This document shows, piece by piece, positions 24,425 through 33,890 of a stretch of DNA of 64,000 bases. Origin of the DNA: Prosapia bicincta (lineage: Eukaryota; Arthropoda; Insecta; Hemiptera; Cercopidae); the NCBI GenBank assembly GCA_036971475.1, contig JBAIZL010000006.1, forward strand, positions 5,067,501-5,131,500. The letters are read 5' to 3'. The notes beneath the pieces are model-generated. The model had not been told where the DNA came from. It worked only from the letters and a program-made list of their open reading frames with translations, and did not search any database. The first letter of the stretch is position 1. The number at the start of each line of letters is the position of its first letter. The position numbers and the translations under genes are program-made.

Positions 24425-24795
24425 AATCAATCCCTTCTATTAATTTACACTCTCCTTACATTTTGTTTAAATTTTCAATCGTTAATCAAATATTTTTTTT
24501 GTTATTCATCTCTTCAAATACATTTTTTTAAACTTGAAGTGGATGACACTTGATGCCAATGCAGTTTTTCAAATACGAGTATTAATTCATTAAATAAATT
24601 TAATTAATTATTATAGTTTTATATGAGAGAAAAACCTTTTACAAAAGGGAAAAGTTATGCAATATAGTTACCTCGTTTCATTTGGCTTAAAATAAGTGAT
24701 AACATATGATGTCAAAAAACAGCTGATTTTATGTTATAGGTTATGTTGTTCAACAGCTGTTTTAACACATAGGTTATATTACTTTATTGCAAGTT
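24425..24795 (+). repeat. R1 repeat, copy matching 2954-3325
   Basis: The shared order is CTTCTATTAATTTACACTCT, AAATTTTCAATCGTTAAT, GTGGATGACACTTGATGCC, then ATGTTATAGGTTATGTTGTT and AACAGCTGTTTTAACAC. In this copy the TA microsatellite is absent, showing it can expand or be lost. A fragment of the family's other end (TAAGTAGGAATTGATG) lies at 25350-25368. Confidence 0.7.
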
Positions 24796-25330
24796 AGAAA
24801 ATAAAATGTTATTATTCAATATTTTCATCATTTAATGAATATATTAATTTATATTTTAATAAATCTTGCTACAATAAATTCAATTAAATGTAATGACTTG
24901 TATATTTGTATCTGATTTTTGAACTGAAAACATCCTTAGGCATGTTTGTTACTTTTCCAGTTCCTACTATAGTTCACACTTTCCCTACACTGGACTACCG
25001 GTATCGACCTTTGCTTCACAAACGGATAATGCAAAAGAAATTACTGTATATTTATTTGCTCCTGTTGTGTGAGATTAGAAATGAATGAAAACAATAAATT
25101 AAACAGACAAACTGGGTTATTGGTATCCACCTTTCATAGCTCTTGCTTCATAAACAGACGATGCGAAAGAAGTATGAAAAGAAACTATAACGCAAGTGAC
25201 GATTAGGAAAAGAAAAACATCTAAATAAAACAGAAGAAGCTAAGCGCTTATGCTTAGATAAATGAAATCAAATATTACAGGATGCGCCTCAACACCAGCA
25301 CAAAACTCTATTATAACACAAATTAACAAA
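24796..25330. other. Spacer, nothing recognised
   Basis: No supported coding or repeat structure, other than a faint local duplication around TTGCTTCA/AAACRGA near 25010 and 25140. Confidence 0.3.
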
Positions 25331-25374
25331 AACAAATTATGTTTGTTGACCTAAGTAGGAATTGATGTTTAATT

Positions 25375-25380
<6 letters not shown>

Positions 25381-25435
<55 letters not shown>
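25381..25435. repeat. (TA)n microsatellite
   Basis: About 55 bp of uninterrupted TA, directly abutting the long foldback on its right. Confidence 0.95.
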
Positions 25436-25436
<1 letters not shown>

Positions 25437-25437
<1 letters not shown>

Positions 25438-25774
25438 TTTTTTGGACTAGGAGACTGACAGACTTACCTTGGTAAGAGTCCACACTGTAGTCTTGAAATA
25501 GAAACACATAAAAGCACTTAAACAATGATATATTTCAATGATATATTTCAACCACACAGTGGTCTTTATCAATCGAAGAGAAAACACAAAAAGAAATATG
25601 AGAGAATGAAATAAAATAAATATAAGTTGTAATCACAGATTGTGTAGAGTAGAAATCAGATGACACAGATGCACAGATTAAAGATATATATATATATAAA
25701 TTGTTTCCATGAGCATATGAGTGATTATAGTTTATATAAGTCTGTCAGAGGAAAAGAGATAAGGTTATTGGGGG

Positions 25775-25810
<36 letters not shown>

Positions 25811-26290
25811 TTATCTGATGTTGAGGTTAGGGGATTCTCTGGACTTGGTATACCACTGGTATGATAGTTCCCACCTTCTCAGTTCTGAAGGTGGGAACTA
25901 TCATACCAGTGGTATACCAAGTCCAGAAAATCCCCTAACCTCAACATCAGATAAATCAATTTTTATCTCTTTTCCTCTGACAGACTTATATAAACTATAA
26001 TCACTCATATGCTCATGGAAACAATTTATATATATATATATCTTTAATCTGTGCATCTGTGTCATCTGATTTCTACTCTACACAATCTGTGATTACAACT
26101 TATATTTATTTTATTTCATTCTCTCATATTTCTTTTTGTGTTTTCTCTTCGATTGATAAAGACCACTGTGTGGTTGAAATATATCATTGAAATATATCAT
26201 TGTTTAAGTGCTTTTATGTGTTTCTATTTCAAGACTACAGTGTGGACTCTTACCAAGGTAAGTCTGTCAGTCTCCTAGTCCAAAAAATCT
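25437..26290. mobile_element. Near-perfect 850-bp palindrome derived from a Penelope-like element end
   Basis: The left arm (25437-25878) and right arm (25887-26290) are inverted and virtually identical over ~400 bp, with an 8-nt loop (TCAGTTCT, 25879-25886). The main difference is a ~37-bp insertion in the left arm that includes a 31-nt poly-A run (25775-25805). The arm nearest the centre (ATACCAGTGGTATACCA... CCTAACCTCAACATCAGATAA) matches the 3' end of the minus-strand PLE at 29926-30130. A related copy precedes PLE coding sequence at 26448-26815. So the palindrome is two PLE terminal segments head to head. TA microsatellites lie on both sides. Confidence 0.85.
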
Positions 26291-26316
26291 AAATAATCTT
26301 TACCAACCAAAACTAA

Positions 26317-26320
<4 letters not shown>

Positions 26321-26386
<66 letters not shown>
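26321..26386. repeat. (TA)n microsatellite
   Basis: About 66 bp of TA between the palindrome and the next PLE fragment. Confidence 0.95.
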
Positions 26387-26388
<2 letters not shown>

Positions 26389-26447
26389 GGTTAGTTCTAG
26401 TAGAAATTAAAGAACTTATTTAGGCTTATTTAGAGCTTATTTAGGAA

Positions 26448-27070
26448 TTTTTGGACTAGATAGGAGACTGACATTTACCTAATGGCATTAAAACTGCAAT
26501 CTCTTGGAAATAAATAAATGTAGACACATATAAAAACTTATCACACTATTGAAATATTTGTCAACTACAAATATTGTACAAAGATCCAAATATCACAGAT
26601 TTGTAGTTTATGATATAGTGTTATATGTGATTTGTATAAATAATGATTATTTGAAACTAGATATTAATAGTCTGTCAAAAGGAAGGTAAGTGGAGTGGAA
26701 GGTAAATAGAGTTGTTAAAAATGGTATAAGTTAGTGGAAAGGTAAAAGGAGTTTTATCTGATGTTTAGGTTAGGAGGCTCTCTAAATATGGTGTACCACT
26801 AGTACGATAGCTTCTACCCACACCAAAGAACTTTTCTCAAATCCACCACATATTTGGTTCTGACAACCTTTTAATTTGAAAAATATTTTAGTACATCTAA
26901 AATTACCAGATCCAAGTACTGAAAAACTGCCTAAACTTCCTCATAGCCCCTTTCCGTGCAATACCTAGATGCAAGACATGTCCAATACACATCCCAACAA
27001 ATAGTTTCCATAACTTAGCAACCAATGTGGACTAAGTAAGTCTGTCAGTCTCCTATCTAGTCCAAAAATG

Positions 27071-27071
<1 letters not shown>
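26448..27071 (+). pseudogene. Penelope-like element fragment: terminal region plus internal coding remnant
   Basis: It opens with TTTTTGGACTAGATAGGAGA and closes with the inverted form TCTCCTATCTAGTCCAAAAA, the same outer ends as the large palindrome. Positions 26580-26815 match the terminal region of the minus-strand PLE (29926-30130). Positions 26826-27010, read on the plus strand, give a coding remnant (KELFSNPPHIWF, QPFNLKNILVHLKLPDPS, then PFPCN) equivalent to the conserved stretch between RT and GIY-YIG in PLEs (PPNLKNLLV-type, then a Cys motif). Several stops interrupt it. Terminal sequence joined directly to this linker shows a large internal deletion. Confidence 0.65.

Positions 27072-27072
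<1 letters not shown>

Positions 27073-27114
<42 letters not shown>
27073..27114. repeat. (TA)n microsatellite
   Basis: About 42 bp of TA immediately after the PLE fragment's right end. Confidence 0.95.
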
Positions 27115-27115
<1 letters not shown>

Positions 27116-27119
<4 letters not shown>

Positions 27120-28760
27120 TACTTGTATAGTAAACAAGTAATCAATTTTATTCTCGTCCAAACTCCTTTACTTATTGGGTCAAACATATTTTCAGAGCAT
27201 ATTTTAAAAGTTTTTCAAGTACTCTATAAAATATGTTTTGTAAGTTTTCCACATAAGATTACATTGTGTAATGCTGACCTTTGCAACTTAAATTTTTGTC
27301 GGATTTTAAATATTTTCAAAAACCCATGGTATGGTTAATACTGTATCTACAAAATTAATTATAAAAATAACTCTTTTCTTATAAGTTTCACTTTTAATCA
27401 CTGTAGGTTTTCAATAAAACATCAGGTTTTCATGTATATATACATGAAAAATCATTTAAAACATGCATTTTTAATGAAAAAACCAATGTTTTAAATTTTG
27501 ATTATCTCAAAGTTTAAAATAACTTATAAAAATACATTAGTAGAATATTTTTATATAACTATTTTTTCTAAAGGTTTCTGTACTTATTTCTAATTTTCAA
27601 TTTTCATTTCGGAGTAGCTGTGGCACTTGTTACCAGGGTAAAAGCACTTGTTTGCACAGTACAATTTTAACTCCTTAGTACCTCTCTAAGGCTGCTGTCA
27701 AAATTTGAATTAAATTAGCCTTATCGTTTTGAATTTGGATTTTAAAGTCATTAACTGGACTACTCAGCAATGCCTTCTATACTAGTATAATAATCCCTTC
27801 TATGCATTTTATAAAAGTGTTCGACAAACAAAACCATTTAGTTTCAATTTAACTGGGGATACTACAATGTATACCCTATTTTTTTTTTTTTTTTATGTGC
27901 AAAGTTTAGACTTTGCTTTTAACATCAATATAAGATGTTAAAATATCACTAAGCTCCTGTGACTCTTTATACACCATGATTACAAACACATTGTAACTGT
28001 ATCAAATTTGTCACAAAATTCCTTGGCTCATATAAATAACCGTGAACATGTGAGCCATCCTTCCTTATCTCAGACCAGGGAGTGTTAGTTACCTAACCTT
28101 AACACATTGCCAAAGATAAAGATAACATTATGGTGATAATTCTATAGCTGTTGAGATAACTTATCTTTTCATAAGTACAGCTATCCAACTTAACAAGTTT
28201 GTTGGATAAAATAACTTTATCTAAATTAATAATTAAAAAAAAACAATATTTAGAACCCAAGAATTACAAATTGCCTCATGTTTTTTATAAAATCTAATAA
28301 GACTAAATACTACAGAATCCATTCTTGGAATCGAAAGTTTTCATTTTATAAATAATTTACTTTTGCAATATTTTAAACCTATCATGATTGGTTTTTCATA
28401 ATTTTACTTTTTTCTACTAAAACCTACTGACACCACGCTGGCATCATCTGCATCAGATAAATAAAGCTCATCTTCCATGTGAGTGAACATACATCAAAAA
28501 CAATTTTATTGTACAAAATTGAAAATGTATTTTAAAAAGAGATTTGTCTTTTCAACAAATGAGCACAAAATAAACTTGTACGTAAAATAATATGTTTGAC
28601 AAGATGCAAAACTGTTTTCCTGAATTCCAGAAGATAGAAATTGGTAGTATCTTTTATGCATGTGATGTCAACATGGTATCAATAGGTTTTAGTAGAAAAC
28701 AGTAAAATTTGGAAAACCAAATTTATATATCAATGTTTATTTGAGTGCTCGTGATAACTA
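27116..28760. other. AT-rich sequence, nothing recognised
   Basis: 1.6 kb with no supported gene. ORFs such as 27114-27338 are leucine/phenylalanine/asparagine-rich, as expected by chance at this composition. Confidence 0.4.
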
Positions 28761-28765
28761 TTGAA

Positions 28766-29207
28766 TAAATGATAAACAGGTTGAATATCGAGTCAAAAGT
28801 TTATTTATATAGTGCAATGTTTCGGCAAATAATTTGTTGCCCTTATCAAACCTGAAAACAATTTTACATTATAAATACCCATAAAAATACAAGTACACTC
28901 ACAACAAAAGTTTACTTAAAAAAATATCGATGAAATTTTACTAAAAAACGTAAATATCTTTAAAAAACTAAATAAGTTTAGTAAAATTTTAAAACTTAAA
29001 CTTAATAAAATAACCCACCTACATAGTGAGAGTTATAAATTCTTTTTAAAGTTTTACATTTTTGGTATGAGTATACTTGTTTTTATTCCTATTTATAACG
29101 TAATTTAAAATTGTTTTCAGGGTTGATAAGGGCAACAAATCAGATGCCAAAACTATGCTCTAAATAAATAAACTTTAGACTCGATATTCAACAAGCCTAA
29201 CATTTAT
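28766..29207. mobile_element. Foldback element C (PLE-type hairpin ends)
   Basis: The left arm (28766-28905) and right arm (29070-29205) are inverted, sharing GGTTGAATATCGAGTC, TTGTTGCCCTTATCAA and AAACAATTTTACATTATAAA blocks with moderate divergence. On the minus strand the left arm contains TTTGATAAGGGCAAC, a hairpin, then TTTGCCGAAACATTG. This layout is seen in PLE termini. A (TA)n tract begins 6 bp after the right arm. Confidence 0.7.
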
Positions 29208-29208
29208 T

Positions 29209-29212
<4 letters not shown>

Positions 29213-29264
<52 letters not shown>
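29213..29264. repeat. (TA)n microsatellite
   Basis: 52 bp of TA, directly adjoining the hAT MITE at 29265. Confidence 0.95.
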
Positions 29265-29267
<3 letters not shown>

Positions 29268-29900
29268 GCGCGTATCCAGCGACTTGCTTTGGGGGGGGCG
29301 ATCGATGCATTTTATATATATATATATATAATATGTGTGTGTTTGCTCGCACGCGCGCGCACGTGTGTGTATGTGAAAACATAGAACAGAAAAAGTTCTT
29401 TCTACGCTTGCGTTAGAAATAGGTATCGTGATAAGGATTCATAGCAAATTAGACTTTTTAATAAATAATTATTCCAATTTCGATAACACTTATGGCTAGA
29501 GAATATTATTAATTTCATAATAAGCTATTATTATAAAAATGGTTTATTAATTAATATAAGTAGTTATTCTTCCAACACGAACAATTCCGGAGTCAACTGC
29601 GAATATTACGCTTGCAAAATTACGTATTGAAAATCATATGTTCGAGACTAAGCTTCACTAGCGCTATCTGTTGTTAAAACGTTTAGACGTTTACGAGAGT
29701 ATGCCGAGGGAACGCGTCACATTTTCAAATTAAAAATTAAAATTGTATTTTTTATTTACAATAAAAGACGAATTAACTTAAGTAAAAGTCTAATTTAATA
29801 GAAAGTCCTAATTTAATAATATATTGTCGATTTTTAACCCAAAGTTCTTGAGGGTTGGGGGGGCGATCGCCCCATCGCCCCCCCCCTGGATATGCGCCTG
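29265..29900. mobile_element. hAT-type MITE inserted in a TA tract
   Basis: The left end CAGGCGCGTATCCAGCG and right end CTGGATATGCGCCTG are inverted. G/C runs flank both (GGGGGGGGCGATCG, and the inverted CGATCGCC...CCCCCCCC). TA sequence on each side (TATATATA and ATATATAT) means the 8-bp duplication cannot be told from the microsatellite. The non-coding interior carries a TA tract (29313-29330) and an alternating purine-pyrimidine GT/GC block (29332-29374). Confidence 0.75.
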
Positions 29901-30114
29901 ATATATATATATTTGAGAATTGAGAAGATGGGAGTTGCCATACCAGTGGTACACCAAAATAGAGAACCTCGTAACCTCAACATCAGATAAAACTCATTTT
30001 ACCTTCCCCTTAACGTCTACCATTTTTAACAACTCCATTTACCTTCCTTCTGACAGATTTTTAATATCTAGTTTCAAATAATCAATATTTATACAAATCA
30101 CATATAGTACTATA

Positions 30115-30735
30115 TCATAAACTATAAATCTGTGACATCTGGATTTTTAATATAATTAATAAATTTAAAATATTTAAAAAAACAAGAATACTTTTAATGC
30201 ATATATTATTTAAAGCTTTTCGCCAATAAAACAGTAGCAGCATCTTCAGGAAAATAATTATCTTACAAAATATTTTTACAAAAATAAAATCATATGCACT
30301 ACAAACAACCATATGTTTATAAGTATTGCACTTTATGTAATTTTTTTCTATAACATCAATGACCTTATAAATAGTTTGGTGTCTTGATCTCACTTGAATT
30401 TGTTCATCAATTAATTTGTCTTCAACTTTATGCTTATAAAATTTCAATGTTTCACATATATTCATCTTTAATCCTTTATTTAATTCTTTTATTAATTTCA
30501 AATTTTCTATTTCAAGAAATCCGTGTCCATTATTAGTACAATGAGTAGCTAAATTTGATTTGTATATGTTTGGCTCGATGTAAGCGTTTAAATGTTTTTT
30601 GTATTTTTCTATTAATTTCTTTTTTATTTGTCCTACATATAATTTATTACAAGTTTGACATTTCATATTATATACTCCATTTCTTTCGTGGATATTATTT
30701 TGATTATTGTTATTGTTTATATGCTGATATTTTAT
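30115..30735 (-). CDS. GIY-YIG endonuclease domain of the PLE (partial, element dead)
   Basis: The open frame runs from about 30735 to 30115. GVY and YVG motifs lie ~11 residues apart with CxxC between them (KCQTC), then AxHC/NNGHGF (ATHCTNNGHGF), a pattern typical of PLE endonucleases in which Cys/His residues sit near the active site. A downstream ELNKG..ICETLKFYKHKVEDKLIDEQ segment fits the helical C-terminus carrying the catalytic Glu. The last ~60 residues before the stop are hydrophobic read-through into AT-rich sequence and are not trusted. In a live element this domain nicks the target to prime reverse transcription. Confidence 0.7.
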   Translation of the reverse strand: MKYQHINNNNNQNNIHERNGVYNMKCQTCNKLYVGQIKKKLIEKYKKHLNAYIEPNIYKSNLATHCTNNGHGFLEIENLKLIKELNKGLKMNICETLKFYKHKVEDKLIDEQIQVRSRHQTIYKVIDVIEKNYIKCNTYKHMVVCSAYDFIFVKIFCKIIIFLKMLLLFYWRKALNNICIKSILVFLNILNLLIILKIQMSQIYSL

Positions 30736-31064
30736 TATCAGTTTTGTATGTAATTTGTTTCTTTACATAATCTTGTAATTTTGTTTATTTCGTTACCAGT
30801 GAATGTAAAAGTTGTCCAAATTTTTTCTCCCTTATTATGTACAAAGTTATTTTCGATTTTCTGTTTTCTTATTATGTTATTATTTAATTTATCTATAGTT
30901 TTTCTTTTATATCCATTTTCTAAACCAATTTGATATATTATATTTTTCTCTTTCATTTGATGATTTCAGTTCATTGGTATCTTGTGCATTCTAAATAATA
31001 AATTATACAGCGCTGCCATTTTTGGTTATATGGATGATTTGAATAATTAGGTATTATTTGATTT

Positions 31065-31309
31065 AATAAATACACAAAAACCTCTTAACCACAAACTTTC
31101 TTTAATTTACCCTAATGTACATTTCATTTACAAAGTAACCATCCTCAGAGGGATAACGTACAAAGACAGTCTTTGTATGTTATCCCTCTGAGGATGGTTA
31201 CTTTGTAACTGAAATGTACATTAGGGTAAATTAAAGAAAGTTTGTAGTTAAGAGGTTTTTGTGTATTTATTATTAAATTCAACCACAGTATATTCCTAAT
31301 AAATAGTAA
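31065..31309. mobile_element. Small foldback retro-insertion inside the PLE, with 13-bp target duplication
   Basis: The 245-bp insert has two ~100-bp inverted arms (31067-31166 and 31175-31273) and a ~36-nt single-copy tail ending in AATAAATAGTAAT. TATTATTTGATTT occurs at both edges (31052-31064 and 31310-31322). Removing the insert and one copy rejoins the PLE reading frame. A 13-bp duplication and a tail point to target-primed insertion, not a DNA-transposon MITE. The right arm carries a hammerhead-like core, described under findings. Confidence 0.8.
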
Positions 31310-31685
31310 TATTATTTGATTTGTCTGCGTTTGTTTTCTATATATATTATATTCAAATTTTTCATTATTTTTAGTAATTGTAATATGTAAATAATTTAGT
31401 TTATTTTTTTATTCAAATTCATGAGTTAATTTTATATTTCCGTGTATATTATTTATACATTTTAATATTTCGTCAATATTCAAACCATTATTATTTGATA
31501 TGTATAATCCATAATCTACATATCTAAACCAGTATCCATTTTGATCATATGTTTTATCATATCTTATCTATTTCAATATCTATATTTTGTGAAAATATTT
31601 CCGATAATATGCTGGACATTGGAGAGCCCAATGTTAATCCATCTTTTTGTTTATAAATTTTATTATTAAAATTATATTAATTTTA

Positions 31686-31691
<6 letters not shown>

Positions 31692-31768
<77 letters not shown>
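31692..31768. repeat. (TA)n microsatellite
   Basis: 77 bp of TA separating the truncated PLE from foldback family B. Confidence 0.95.
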
Positions 31769-31769
<1 letters not shown>

Positions 31770-32188
31770 TTATTACACTTTTGCTATTACTTGCGACCAC
31801 TATGTTAACTAAAAGTTGTTACATTGTTAACTTACACTTGAACCAAACGTTTTTGTCTTGCGACTCCTTCAGCCTCGTATTTTTGCCATAGGAATGCTGC
31901 AGTTGTGCTTCCTCGGTACCATTTTTTTGAAAGTTAGAAGTGATGTGATCGAAGATTATGTGTGATCTGTGCTGTGTTTGTTCATTCAAGATGTCATTTT
32001 TATGCGTGTTGCTACGTCTATATATTTCATACTGTCCTAGTGTGTTTGGACAGAGAAGAAGTTGTAAGGCAAAAACGTTTCCTCCAAGTGTAAGTTAACA
32101 ATCTAGCAACTTTTAGTTAACAAAAAGTCTGGACGCAAGTAATAGCAAAAGTGTGATAAGTAATTTACAACCAGGTCGTCATGAACAG

Positions 32189-32192
<4 letters not shown>
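31769..32192. mobile_element. Foldback family B, complete copy
   Basis: The left arm CTTATTACACTTTTGCTATT...GTTAACTTACACTTG (31769-31841) is inverted at 32085-32160 (CAAGTGTAAGTTAACAATCT...GCAAAAGTGTGATAAG). A ~30-bp tail (CCAGGTCGTCATGAACAG) follows and is shared with the partial copy at 7870-8045. The interior (~240 bp) is less AT-rich and has no recognisable ORF. TA tracts adjoin both ends. Confidence 0.75.

Positions 32193-32247
<55 letters not shown>
32193..32247. repeat. (TA)n microsatellite
   Basis: About 55 bp of TA right after the family B foldback. Confidence 0.95.
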
Positions 32248-32248
<1 letters not shown>

Positions 32249-32930
32249 CACTTAAAAATTCTAGAGGTCCCTAAAATAAATAAACTAACTATCTACAAAA
32301 CAAATATATTGTGATGTTTTTTTTAATGGCAATTCATTTGAAAAGTATGGGAAGAGACACATGCTTCAAGATATGAGGTTTACATCACGAGCATAGAGTA
32401 TAGGGTTATAAGTCTAAAGTTCCATAGACTGAAAATCTTTAAAATATTTTACAAAGTTAGTAGATCAAAAACCAGTTATACCCAGTTTTGATTTATAAAA
32501 GAGCTAGAAACAAGGTATATATTTTAAATTTGGATGTATGAGTCTTGTCTCATATAAAGTGACATATTTAAATTAAATTCATAAATAATATTTCAAGTGT
32601 TTCAAGAATAAAGAAGAATATTTCAAGAAGAAAAAGAAACACCGGAATAAAAATAAATGTAGAAATCTTATCAAACTTCCTAAAGGTGCGAACAGCAGTA
32701 TTGGGTCGTGGTCGATGTAGACATCCATGTAAATCAAACACACTGTAACATATTGAGCTTTTTGAAAACAAACTGATTTGATTTTACATTGATGTTTACT
32801 TCGCAGTCTAGCAGGCTGCTTCGCTCTGATTGGTCCGTTCAAGGTCGTCCCGTCACGTCCACGCCGGTGTGTGTTGTCATCACCCCATGCAAGGGAAATT
32901 TGACTGTCAACATCGATAATGCGATACCGG
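32248..32930. other. Spacer next to the Harbinger-like fragment
   Basis: No firm feature. The minus-strand frame continues from the fragment at 32935, but 32700-32900 is GC-richer and has no transposase motifs. Confidence 0.3.
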
Positions 32931-32934
32931 TTAG

Positions 32935-33060
32935 GTTTAGTACTTGCACCATATTGGTATTCAGTAAGTGCAATATTTTCAAGTAGATAAATGAATGTCT
33001 CAGTTGTCATCCTCATATAGGGATGGAATCGTTCAAGGTTATCTTTTAGTTCAGTAAAAA
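32935..33060 (-). pseudogene. PIF/Harbinger transposase N-terminal fragment
   Basis: The minus-strand frame reads TELKDNLERFHPYMRMTTETF followed by IYLLENI. This matches the segment near the N-terminus of PIF/Harbinger DDE nucleases (an ExxDxxKFFNYFRMSxxTFxxLL pattern). Only ~40 residues match before the frame enters unrelated sequence, so it is a small relic. The frame remains open to 32579, but without further family motifs. Confidence 0.45.
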
Positions 33061-33213
33061 GGTGATGCTATTCCCCTAAACTACTTCTTTTCTTGTTTAT
33101 TGGATAGACTCCGCAGACGTGTCATCACCATCTTCACTCGAATCACATAACATCTTGAACAAAATATGTATTTACAGCAGCCTGAGCTTGACTCCCTTAT
33201 AATAAATAAATAA

Positions 33214-33263
<50 letters not shown>

Positions 33264-33890
33264 TTAATTAGCTCATGTAATAATAAGCACAACAGCAGCC
33301 TGAGCTTCACTAAGGTGACCACCTCACTCTATGCTGTCGATATTAACCACGACTTAACTAGTGACAACCACCTCAACCTATACCTCTACCGCGACCCACG
33401 TGTGCTGTTCGCGCCCTAAGAATCATCCTAGAAATATCCAGAGCAATATCCAGCCTGTTTAGAGGGTTTAAAAACGCCAATTTTTAGCAAAAGTAAACAT
33501 TTATTTGACATGTACATATAAGTACAAATATGAAATTATCAAGCATGAGTGGTCTGAACAGTTATGTAGATAACATTCCAATCCTGTTTAGGTCTTGAAA
33601 CATGTTTAAACAAATTTTATCTTTAATTCCCAAAAAGTCACCTTCCGCCATTACTGACTACAATCATGACAACTCTCTTTGAAAAATATCTCTAGCTAAG
33701 GTCTTGATTCAGATCTTGAAAAAATTGTGAAAAAGCTAGATTTAATGAATCTTACAGTTTTAAACATAAATGTATGGTTGTATAACCAGAACTAAACAGC
33801 TAAATTGAAAAATGAAGTTTTTAAAATTTGTATTGAACAAAATATATTTAAAAAGAGGGCAAAAATATACATTCCTAGGTCAAGGGCATA
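33061..33890. repeat. Spacer with (TA)n and a duplicated 20-bp flank
   Basis: CAGCAGCCTGAGCTTSACT occurs at about 33176-33194 and again at about 33292-33310, bracketing a (TAAA/TA)n tract (33203-33260). The duplicated flank suggests a small insertion or slippage event around the tract. No gene is recognised. Confidence 0.45.

Larger units (their letters stand above)
29926..31690 (-). pseudogene. Penelope-like retroelement: RT fragment and GIY-YIG endonuclease
   Basis: On the minus strand, an RT segment (31660-31330) contains YKQKDGLTLGSPMSSILSE, matching the PLE RT motif QxDGxxMGSPLSPxLAx. About 40 residues on comes the catalytic motif as RYVDYGL, where PLEs have YVDD, so the second catalytic Asp is lost. 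Two stops sit just before it. After a 245-bp insertion the frame resumes as NHPYNQK... and MHKIPMN, then the linker (30956-30738). The endonuclease follows: GVYNMKCQTCNKLYVGQ at about 30680-30628, the paired GxY/YxG motifs of GIY-YIG nucleases. The endonuclease frame is open to 30115. The RT N-terminus is missing and replaced by (TA)n at 31692. PLEs move by target-primed reverse transcription. Confidence 0.85.

Noticed and set aside
25337..25525. ORF made largely of Ile-Tyr repeats
   Set aside because: It is a translation of the (TA)n microsatellite; the same applies to the minus-strand ORF at 29197-29382.
30555..30770. Plus-strand Cys/Phe/Tyr-rich ORF
   Set aside because: It lies antisense to the PLE endonuclease and linker and has no independent support.
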